DNA of 64,000 nucleotides from Candidatus Thalassarchaeaceae archaeon (GTDB taxonomy: Archaea > Thermoplasmatota > Poseidoniia > Poseidoniales > Thalassarchaeaceae), in the NCBI GenBank assembly GCA_943841885.1, contig CALSZZ010000001.1:1-64000 (forward strand), read 5' to 3'. The notes under the pieces are model-generated. The model searched no databases, had not been told where the DNA came from, and worked only from the letters and a program-made list of their open reading frames with translations. Made by a program: the position numbers and the translations under genes. Below, piece by piece: positions 50,116 through 57,972 of this stretch. Within the stretch, counting starts at the first letter, position 1; each line of letters opens with the position of its first letter.

Positions 50116-51129
50116 TTAACCGAAGAGATCGCCAAGTCCACCGAACCCAGCTTCTTCCTCTTCCTCTTCTTCCTCTTCAGCTGCAGAAGTTCCTGCATCC
50201 GCTTCAGTCGTTTCCGAGGCTACGACAACAGCACTTGAAACAGCACCTAGTGCTGCTGTCAATCCTTCATCAAGTGCCGAGGAATCTAATTGGCTCGCAA
50301 GAGCCATCATGCGCGCATTCGCACGCATTACAAATAATTCTGCAGTTTTATCATTTACAATACCAGCTTCAACTGCCACTGATAATGCATCACTGCTAGC
50401 TTTAGCCAGTAATACTGGTGTAGTTGCCATAGAGAACCAATGTGCATTACATGCTAAGTTAAATGCTCGCGATGTTGCAACAGAGATATCATCTCTAAAT
50501 CCATCTAAGTCAAGATCTAAATCATCTGCAGGTAATAATAATCCTTCTTCCATAGCTCCAATTAAAATAAGTCCTATTTCAATAGGATTTATTCCAAGTT
50601 TAGCTAACATCATACCTAAATCAGCAGACATTGGCTCTCCAGCAGAAACAACCTTCGTTTCTTTAGGAATTGCTATCTTACCTTTATCTATCTTTGCAGG
50701 GATTCCTACAGCATTGAATTCTCCAACTAGAGGACCAGGTGCAAATTCTGTCGGACCTGCCGGAACAATAATATCTTCAGGAGCCAACTCTCCTTCTTTT
50801 GCAGCACGGCCCTGACGTGTTTTCTTTAATTCGTCAAATAATTGATATGCATTCAGACTTTCACTATGAACAATACAAGGCTGTGCAGCACCTTCAAACA
50901 GTACTTCTAACTCATCAGCAGATCGTCCAGATTGTATCCAAGCAAGTCTAATTAATGTCTTCTTTGCCATAGTCATAGTGACAACACCCTTTAGTGAGCT
51001 GCGCATATCTAGCATATTCTTTGCAGGAACTCCTCCAATGTCAATAATCCCAACAACTCCTGGACCGTTAATGATCTCTGCAAGCTCACTGACCCTACCT
51101 TCTTTCCAAGATGCTACTTTAGGAATCAT
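50116..51129 (-). CDS. rpl10: ribosomal protein L10 (P0)
   Basis: ARCHAEAL P0 pattern: WKEGRVSELAEIINGPGVVGIIDIGGVPAKNMLDMRSSLKG, FAPGPLVGEFNAVGIPAKIDKGKIAI. Confidence 0.93.
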   Translation of the reverse strand: MIPKVASWKEGRVSELAEIINGPGVVGIIDIGGVPAKNMLDMRSSLKGVVTMTMAKKTLIRLAWIQSGRSADELEVLFEGAAQPCIVHSESLNAYQLFDELKKTRQGRAAKEGELAPEDIIVPAGPTEFAPGPLVGEFNAVGIPAKIDKGKIAIPKETKVVSAGEPMSADLGMMLAKLGINPIEIGLILIGAMEEGLLLPADDLDLDLDGFRDDISVATSRAFNLACNAHWFSMATTPVLLAKASSDALSVAVEAGIVNDKTAELFVMRANARMMALASQLDSSALDEGLTAALGAVSSAVVVASETTEADAGTSAAEEEEEEEEEAGFGGLGDLFG

Positions 51130-51773
51130 GAGTTAGCAACCTCCACTTTAATTGAAGGTCCCATAGACGTTTTAATGTAACAAGTTCTGATATTTTTATC
51201 TCCACGATCTAATCTACCAATTACTCTCTTCCATATTGCCAGAGCATTAGCCGTTAATTCCTCATTAGATTGTTTACGAGTTCCTATTGCAGTGTGAAAT
51301 GTAATTTTATCTCTGGAACGAACTACTGCAGTATCTTTCAATCCTCCAGCTATCATTGCTGGATCGACTGGCGGAGGCACAGGTCTAGGCATTTTTCCAC
51401 GTGGTCCAAGAACTACTCCGAGAAATCTACCTACAGTTCCCATATGTGGAATTTCGGACAAAAAGAAATCATATTTATTGGCCATTTTTCTAGCTGCTTG
51501 ACGCTTACCACCCAAATCTTCAATTGTTGATGGATCAATAATTTCTAACCCAGCAGCTCTAGCTTTTGCTGCCATTTCACCTCCAGCAAACATTGCAATT
51601 TTTGGCTCCTTTCCTCTTCCAGAAGGAAGTCTTACTTCTTCTTGAATTCTGTTAGCTGGATTTTTCAAATCAATATCTTTCAAAGTGAAAGACATCTCTA
51701 AAGTCTCTATGAAATTTCGTTCTGGAGCACCTTCTAGTGCTTTTTGAATTGCTGTCTGTAAATTATTTTCCAT
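51126..51773 (-). CDS. rpl1: ribosomal protein L1; start at 51773 favoured (GGTGAG Shine-Dalgarno)
   Basis: FTLKDIDLKNPANRIQEEVRLPSGRGKEPKIAMFAGGEMA, FLGVVLGPRGKMPRPVPP. Confidence 0.92.
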   Translation of the reverse strand: MENNLQTAIQKALEGAPERNFIETLEMSFTLKDIDLKNPANRIQEEVRLPSGRGKEPKIAMFAGGEMAAKARAAGLEIIDPSTIEDLGGKRQAARKMANKYDFFLSEIPHMGTVGRFLGVVLGPRGKMPRPVPPPVDPAMIAGGLKDTAVVRSRDKITFHTAIGTRKQSNEELTANALAIWKRVIGRLDRGDKNIRTCYIKTSMGPSIKVEVANS

Positions 51774-51826
51774 TATCTCACCTCTGCGGTCAACGAAGTT
51801 TCCTTCTACCGCAATTCGTGTTTGAT

Positions 51827-52105
51827 TCAACTAAAATGCTCGCTAAATCTCCCCTCACTCATTGCACTCAATGCTTCCTTTGGTCGCATTCCTTCTACAC
51901 TAACTCTCATAGATACACACGTTCCCATTACTTCACGACATCTCGCATACAGAGTAGAACCAGTCAAACGATCCTTTTGTTTCTCTGCTATTTGCTTAAC
52001 TTGATCCATTGTCAAGTTTTCAGTAGAAGCTTCCCAAGACCCATTACACTTCTTAACGCCAAGTGTCTGATTCACCACATGGGGTGTTTCATTTCTATCT
52101 GACAT
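51827..52105 (-). CDS. rpl11: ribosomal protein L11, C-terminal RNA-binding domain only
   Basis: TLGVKKCNGSWEASTENLTMDQVKQIAEKQKDRLTGSTLYARCREVMGTCVSMRVSVEGMRPKEALSAM matches the L11 C-terminal domain; the N-terminal PPLGPALGPLGI-type domain is absent; operon position is that of rpl11. Confidence 0.85.
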   Translation of the reverse strand: MSDRNETPHVVNQTLGVKKCNGSWEASTENLTMDQVKQIAEKQKDRLTGSTLYARCREVMGTCVSMRVSVEGMRPKEALSAMSEGRFSEHFS

Positions 52106-52190
52106 CCGTGTAATCTCCTGTATTTGTGTCTCGCCGACCTACTTACCCTATTTGATATTGATGTTGAACAAATTTATCCATTTCTCCGTG

Positions 52191-53057
52191 TTATTCAACT
52201 CTTTGTGTAACTCTAACTTGATCTGCTCTAACAGTTAATGCAACAGGAACAGCAGCTTCGAATAACTCAACCGTGACTTCTTCTTTCGATTCAGTAACAC
52301 GTATTACACGTGCATTTTGACCCCTAAATGCTCCTCCAACAATTTCACACAGGCTACCTTCTTCAATTCCAGAGGTTGCAGCCTTGGGCTCCAAGTAAGG
52401 CAATACATCTTCAAGTGGTGATTCACCTGGTAATACCTTTCTACAATTCTTAAGTGGAGTAACTCCAATTCCCACTCTTCCAATTAACTTTTCAACATGA
52501 TGTAAAGCAGACGCTTCGACAAAAATATATCCTCTCATAAAATGCGGATTTAGTACTCCAAATATTTCGTCTTGAATATCTAGTAATGAACCAGTTCCAG
52601 AAAGTCTTGCTCTAATTTCTTTAGCAACATTTTGCTCTTGACCTATTGAAGTTTTTAGAATGTAGAGATAAGATGCAACATCTCCATACATTTCTGTTAG
52701 CTTAGGTGTTGAATATTCTTTTTCTTTGATTCTTCCAGGATCTACCCATTCACTATTTTTGTATAGTGTACCTGGAACTACATTATCTGTTTTACATATA
52801 CATAGAATGGGAGTAACATCATTTAATCTATTACCGTATTCTAAACCACGTGCAGTACCTGTACGTACGAATTCAAAATCATCTTGTGATATTCCTGTGC
52901 ACTCTTCAATTCTTTTTGCAACGGAATCTAAGTCTTCAGGATTTCCTAATCCATAAATTCCATCCCATGCTCCTGGAAAATCAGAAACCCCGTCAGCCCT
53001 TTGCATTAGGAGTACTTTTTCTTCATTTCTTAAATAAACTGTAAATGACTCAGACAT
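52191..53057 (-). CDS. spt5: transcription elongation factor Spt5/NusG with N-terminal Nudix-like extension
   Basis: C-terminal NGN+KOW (YLYILKTSIGQEQNVAKEIRARL...HFMRGYIFVEA...GSLCEIVGGAFRGQNARVIRV); N-terminal KVLLMQRADGVSDFPGAWDGIYGLGNPEDLDSVAKRIEECTGI. Confidence 0.88.
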   Translation of the reverse strand: MSESFTVYLRNEEKVLLMQRADGVSDFPGAWDGIYGLGNPEDLDSVAKRIEECTGISQDDFEFVRTGTARGLEYGNRLNDVTPILCICKTDNVVPGTLYKNSEWVDPGRIKEKEYSTPKLTEMYGDVASYLYILKTSIGQEQNVAKEIRARLSGTGSLLDIQDEIFGVLNPHFMRGYIFVEASALHHVEKLIGRVGIGVTPLKNCRKVLPGESPLEDVLPYLEPKAATSGIEEGSLCEIVGGAFRGQNARVIRVTESKEEVTVELFEAAVPVALTVRADQVRVTQRVE

Positions 53058-53067
53058 ATTTTACACC

Positions 53068-53334
53068 TCATGCTCCTGTTAACCAATCAAAAAATACTGG
53101 AAAAACGTTATTCATCATTGCTTGAACTACGAAACCAAATAATCCTAAAATGAACATACCAATTCCGCAAACAATCATGGTTTGTCTGAATTGAGCTTTT
53201 GTTGGCTTACGTGCCATCTTCAAGATTCTTGCATATGAGCCGGTTTGTAAACTCCTAACTCTACTCTCGATATCGTCCTGAACATCTTGGACTTTCTCTT
53301 CGAATTTACTAACTTTGGAATTTTCGACACTCAT
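53068..53334 (-). CDS. secE: preprotein translocase subunit SecE (Sec61 gamma)
   Basis: RILKMARKPTKAQFRQTMIVCGIGMFILGLFGFVVQ; position between ftsZ and spt5. Confidence 0.88.
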   Translation of the reverse strand: MSVENSKVSKFEEKVQDVQDDIESRVRSLQTGSYARILKMARKPTKAQFRQTMIVCGIGMFILGLFGFVVQAMMNNVFPVFFDWLTGA

Positions 53335-53425
53335 CGTTCTCCCTCAAATCGGCCAAGCGTCCAACCAATTCCATTTAAGGGCGACGGGAAGGAACGTCCA
53401 ATGGATAATGTATAATTAACCAAAA

Positions 53426-54535
53426 TTAAGAGATAAACTCAACAGTTCTACCACGTAAATTTCTCATTTGAGTATGCATAGAAGCGCCATGTATTTGGTC
53501 ACTTTTTACACCTGTTAAAACTAACAGAACTCTGATATTATTACCCAATGACTCATCTGTTGTAACTCCCCAAATAATTTTGGCATAAGTATTTATTTTC
53601 TTACGAATTATATCTGCACATTTTTCTGCTTCTCCAAGAGTTAAACCAGGGCCTCCAACTACGTTTATCAAAGCGCCTCTAGCATCTGAAATATCCATAT
53701 CAAGTAGTGGATTTTCTATGGCCTCATTTGTTGCAATTTCTGATGTTTCGCCTTCGCCAAGGCCAATAACGCCAATTCCTCCTCCATTACTAAGGACAGA
53801 TTTCAAATCTTGAAAATCAAGATTAACAATCCCCTCTCTAGATATCATTTCTGATACTCCGGATATGCTACTTACTAATAGCTCATCAGCAACACGGAAT
53901 GCAGCATCTAAAGGTAGTTGTTTAACGGCATCAATTTCTAGTAATCTTTCATTAGGAAGTACAATTACAGTATCTGCAGTTTCTTTCAATCTCTCCAATC
54001 CCCAATCAGCATTTTGTTTCCTAAGTGATCCTTCTGATATGAATGGATAACTGACTACAGCAATAGTTAGAGCACCCGCTTGCTTAGCTAATCGGGATAT
54101 TACAGGGGCGGATCCTGTGCCTGATCCGCCCCCAAGCCCTGCGGTTATGAACGCAAGGTCACAGCCTTCGACTTCAGCCTTCAATATTCTTTCAGACTCA
54201 TATGCTGCTTGTTCTCCCTTTTCTGGATCGCCACCTGCCCCCCTGCCACGGGCTGTGCGACCAATTAGAATTTTATTTTCTACAGCAACTTTCAACAAAT
54301 GCTGTGCATCTGTATTTATTGCCATACCTCTGACGTATTCATCATCAAATAATGATTCAGCCTCTAATCTTGCAACTGCATTACTTCCAGCACCTCCACA
54401 TCCAAAGACTCTAATCTTTGGTTGCAAGGATTTTAGTAAATCTTGAAGGTTCAAATCTTCTACAGGCTCAGATTCATCCTGAGCCGCAATTTCGTCCTCT
54501 TGAAGCTCGAGAACTCTATCGATAAGATGCTTCAC
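53426..54535 (-). CDS. ftsZ: cell division protein FtsZ
   Basis: VFGCGGAGSNAVARL, AFITAGLGGGSGTGSAPVISRLAK tubulin signature, NLDFQDLKSVL. Confidence 0.95.
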   Translation of the reverse strand: MKHLIDRVLELQEDEIAAQDESEPVEDLNLQDLLKSLQPKIRVFGCGGAGSNAVARLEAESLFDDEYVRGMAINTDAQHLLKVAVENKILIGRTARGRGAGGDPEKGEQAAYESERILKAEVEGCDLAFITAGLGGGSGTGSAPVISRLAKQAGALTIAVVSYPFISEGSLRKQNADWGLERLKETADTVIVLPNERLLEIDAVKQLPLDAAFRVADELLVSSISGVSEMISREGIVNLDFQDLKSVLSNGGGIGVIGLGEGETSEIATNEAIENPLLDMDISDARGALINVVGGPGLTLGEAEKCADIIRKKINTYAKIIWGVTTDESLGNNIRVLLVLTGVKSDQIHGASMHTQMRNLRGRTVEFIS

Positions 54536-54624
54536 GAAGTAAGAGGGACATTAGGAAGAGCATAACTATTGCCCTACTAAAGCAAGGTCAGAAGTACATT
54601 TCTAGATGTATCAAACTTTACCGT

Positions 54625-55302
54625 CTAGCCTAGTAATCCTTTACGAGTTTTCAAGAATCTTATTATGAATGTGTAAATTCCACCCCATGCAGAAAATGCA
54701 ATTGCAAACGTTATCCCATTGAGTTCTGAGTTTCCTAAAATAATCCAATTAAAATATTCATGTATTGAATCACTCGCAATACCTGCAGTATCAGTGAATG
54801 CCTGAATTGCTGCTGCCAATAGTCCAATCATTGTTATTACTAAACGATCCGCTCTGGAGAATCCTCCATATATTCTGCCTAACCCCACAGATTGTGCTTG
54901 AGTTCCCATATATGAGCCCATTAGAGTCAATAAAGCTGCTAGTGATCCAGAGCCCATATCATCTACAAAAGCCACATTCATTCCCAATGCTACTAGTAAT
55001 CCAACATCTACTACCCGATCTATTGTATGATCAAGAAAATCACCATATGGTCCATCAGTACCTTGATGTCTTGCCAAGGCACCATCCAGTGCATCAAAAA
55101 TCCCTGCAATTATAATTAGTACAATCCCACTAATAATCATCATTCCTCCGGTTTCATCAAATCCGGCTTCTGCAAGAAGAACAAAAGCAATAATTGCAAT
55201 TATGAGACTAGTCCACGTAAGTACACTAGGATCAAGATTTCCAAGTCTCAATACGACAGGTACCGTTGCTTTAGTCCAGGTTTCTCTAAATTTTTCGAAC
55301 AT
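54625..55302 (-). CDS. CDP-alcohol phosphatidyltransferase family membrane protein
   Basis: FDALDGALARHQGTDGPYGDFLDHTIDRVVD matches DGx2ARx8Gx3Dx3D. Confidence 0.9.
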   Translation of the reverse strand: MFEKFRETWTKATVPVVLRLGNLDPSVLTWTSLIIAIIAFVLLAEAGFDETGGMMIISGIVLIIIAGIFDALDGALARHQGTDGPYGDFLDHTIDRVVDVGLLVALGMNVAFVDDMGSGSLAALLTLMGSYMGTQAQSVGLGRIYGGFSRADRLVITMIGLLAAAIQAFTDTAGIASDSIHEYFNWIILGNSELNGITFAIAFSAWGGIYTFIIRFLKTRKGLLG

Positions 55303-55347
55303 CCTTAATCCTCCATTTCAGATACCCAATCAATTACCGAGGTGGGG

Positions 55348-55849
55348 CTATTGGGCTTGAATCCATCTGATATCCAAAGTGAAAGAGCCATAAGTATTCG
55401 AGTGTACATTATTTTCCGAAGTATCAAACTCAGTCCAAGGGATGTCTCCTTGACGCTCATTCCATGAACTCCCTAAAATCTCCCAATCGCAGTTAGATTT
55501 TATCTTAGATTCCGAATATCCTCTTTTTAACATTCTTTTTTCTAGAATTTCAGGTAAACATCTCAAAACTACTACAGCATCACTTGGTAAATGATGTTGA
55601 AAGATGCCCATCTATAATCAATGGCTCTAATGGATTATTACTCCATTCTTCTGAAATACTTTTAATCAATGCATCTAAATCAATGGGACGTGCATTATCA
55701 CTGTTGTCAACTTCACCTATACAACCATGCTCTATTGCCATTTCTTCTACAGAAATAACATGAAAACCCAATGCTTCAAACTCTTTTGCCAAGGTACTTT
55801 TACCAGTACCTGGAGTGCCAGATAAGGAAAGCCGATATGGTAATGTCAC
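55348..55849 (-). CDS. AK6/Fap7-like adenylate kinase family protein, split by a single-base frameshift
   Basis: N-terminal LSLSGTPGTGKSTLAKEFEALGFHVISVEEMA...LIIDGHLS; other frame HHLPSDAVVVLRCLPEILEKRMLKRGYSESKIKSNCDWEIL. Confidence 0.85.
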
Positions 55850-55941
55850 AACTCTTCGTAACTGTCGTATCTCATGAATACTACGTGTTATTAGCGCAAC
55901 ATTGACTTCTTATTGTGTCTGCCCATATGGTGAGGAATATC

Positions 55942-57074
55942 ATGAGCGAGTCATATCAGGGATTAATTAAAGCAATAAATCCAAAGGAATCCAAACTTAA
56001 TTTTCTACTTTTAGCGATGCCTATCTGTTGTTATTTTGCATATATATCAAAAGACGGTACCAGCGCTTTTTTTGCTTCAATGGTAGCAATAATGCCTCTA
56101 GCATTTCTCATGGGTCATGCTACTGAAGAAATCGCATTACGAACATCAGAATCTATAGGAGGTCTTTTGAATGCTACCTTTGGTAATGCTGCAGAAATAA
56201 TCATTTGTGTGTTGGCTCTTTGGTCAGCATACAATGCTGGAGTAAATTCAGAAACTGCCGAGGTGATGATTCACATTGTTCAAGCGAGTCTAATTGGAAG
56301 TATTCTGGGAAATTTACTACTTGTAATGGGGTTAGCGTTTATTTGGGGGGAATTCATTACAAAGAACAATCATTCAATGAAACACAATTCGGTTCTAATA
56401 GCTCTCTTTTACTTCTTTCAGTCATCACATTAGTTGTACCAACTGTTTACCATCTTACCGTTTCAGGAGATGCTGGAGACACAGGAGTAACCGATCTTTC
56501 TAGAGCTGCAGCAATAATTCTACTTACAATTTACATGCTCTTTTTACTATTCCAGCTTAGGACACATTCAGAATTATTTGCAACTGATGGTACTCATGAA
56601 CATGAAGAATCCTCTATGTCAATGAGAGAAGCAATTATCCTTCTAGTTGTATCTACTATTCTTGTTTCGTGGATGGCTGAGATTCTAGTACATTCCCTAG
56701 AAGAAGCAGCTGATGATGTCAATATGTCTCATTTATTTATCGGAGTCATTCTCTTGCCAATGTTTGGTAATGCTGCTGAACATTTTACAGCAGTTTCTGT
56801 AGCTGCAAAAAATAAAATGGATCTTTCTTTTGCCATTGCAATAGGATCTAGTACTCAAATAGCGGTTTTTGTAGCACCTTTGATGGTAATAATTGCATGG
56901 GCATTAGGATTACCATTAACTTTTGAATTTGGCTTATTAGAAACAGTTGCAGCTTTTCTAGCCGTATTGATAGCAAATGCAATAGCTTCTGATGGTAAAT
57001 CTAATTGGCTAGAAGGGGCAATGTTATTGGGAACTTATGCAGTTTTAGCACTAGCATTTTGGTTCCATCCATGA
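55942..57074 (+). CDS. Ca2+/H+ (CaCA/CAX) antiporter, split by a frameshift at a G6 run
   Basis: MGHATEEIALRTSESIGGLLNATFGNAAEIIICVLAL and, in the second frame, KEQSFNETQFGSNSSLLLLSVITLVVP...LLPMFGNAAEHFTAVSVAAKNKMDLSFAIAIGSSTQIAVF. Confidence 0.9.
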
Positions 57075-57089
57075 AAATTGTTTAGAATC

Positions 57090-57142
57090 TCTTACCTCAG
57101 TATTGATATTCAAGCACCCAATGCGATAGGTCAGAGGTAAGA
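57090..57142 (+). promoter_or_regulatory. inverted repeat whose 3' arm covers the sodN Shine-Dalgarno (candidate RNA switch)
   Basis: tcttacctc (57090-57098) pairs with gaggtaaga (57134-57142), five nt before ATG 57147. Confidence 0.4.
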
Positions 57143-57146
57143 TAGT

Positions 57147-57614
57147 ATGACAGATACAGAACTAACCAATGATAACATACCAACAATCGAAGCAAGCGCA
57201 CATTGTGATGGACCATGTGGCGTTTATGATCCTGCAAGTGCACGTGTAGCAGCAGAAGCAGTTCAATCAATGACAAAGAAAATGAATACTTTAGAAGCCA
57301 ACCATGGCGACTCTGGAAGCAATTCCGCAGCTTACATTAATACAATGTCAAGATATGCATCGATCAAAGAAGAAGAAGCACAAAAGTGTAAAGATGAGTT
57401 ACTAGTACTATGGACTGACTTCTTTAAGCCACAACATCTTGAATCCATTCCGAACCTTCATGATACATTCTGGCAAGCTGCAAAACTATGTTCTGCTTGT
57501 AAGGCTGAAGTTTCAGAACAACATGCACAAGAATTAATGGATGCAGTAGAAGTAATTCACAACATGTTTTGGTCCGCAAAAGGCCGTGAAGTACCTTGGA
57601 TTCGCGCTTCTTAA
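57147..57614 (+). CDS. sodN: nickel superoxide dismutase
   Basis: Ni-hook HCDGPCGVYDPASARVAAEAV preceded by an 18-residue leader ending SA. Confidence 0.92.
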   Translation: MTDTELTNDNIPTIEASAHCDGPCGVYDPASARVAAEAVQSMTKKMNTLEANHGDSGSNSAAYINTMSRYASIKEEEAQKCKDELLVLWTDFFKPQHLESIPNLHDTFWQAAKLCSACKAEVSEQHAQELMDAVEVIHNMFWSAKGREVPWIRAS

Positions 57615-57886
57615 ACGTAGTCGTCAAAGGCGACTCGATGTGGCCCACATTAGTTGATGGCTCTACAGTAATGTTTGAGAAAGTTGAAGATGCATCGCCT
57701 GAAGTTGGACAAATCGTTCTGGCAAAACACCCTTTAAAAAAAGATACTATTATCATCAAACGTATCCAATCTATAAATAATAATAGGGTATTTTTAGTTG
57801 GAGATAATCCAGATCCTACGGCGAGTGAAGATAGTCATAATTTTGGAATGATAGATGTTTCAAATATACTGGCAAATATATATTAA
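57596..57886 (+). CDS. sodX: SodX-like Ni-SOD maturation protease (S24/S26 signal-peptidase fold)
   Basis: VVKGDSMWPTLVDGSTVMFEKV (GDSMxPTL), KRIQSINNNRVFLVGDNPDPTASEDSHNFGMI; overlaps sodN 3' end. Confidence 0.87.
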   Translation: MDSRFLNVVVKGDSMWPTLVDGSTVMFEKVEDASPEVGQIVLAKHPLKKDTIIIKRIQSINNNRVFLVGDNPDPTASEDSHNFGMIDVSNILANIY

Positions 57887-57888
57887 AA

Positions 57889-57896
57889 TTTATATT
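57889..57896 (+). promoter_or_regulatory. candidate TATA box (TTTATATT) for the giant RCC1/Cys-rich protein
   Basis: TTTATATT directly after the sodX stop, about 75 nt before the start. Confidence 0.3.
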
Positions 57897-57972
57897 TCTC
57901 AATTACCACTCATGATAGGGCATAGATTTTAGTGTTACATGCTCCACAAATATGATATTGGAGGAATTATTC

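Noticed and set aside
50309-50815. 168-aa antisense ORF
   Set aside because: Opposite rpl10; mirror artefact.
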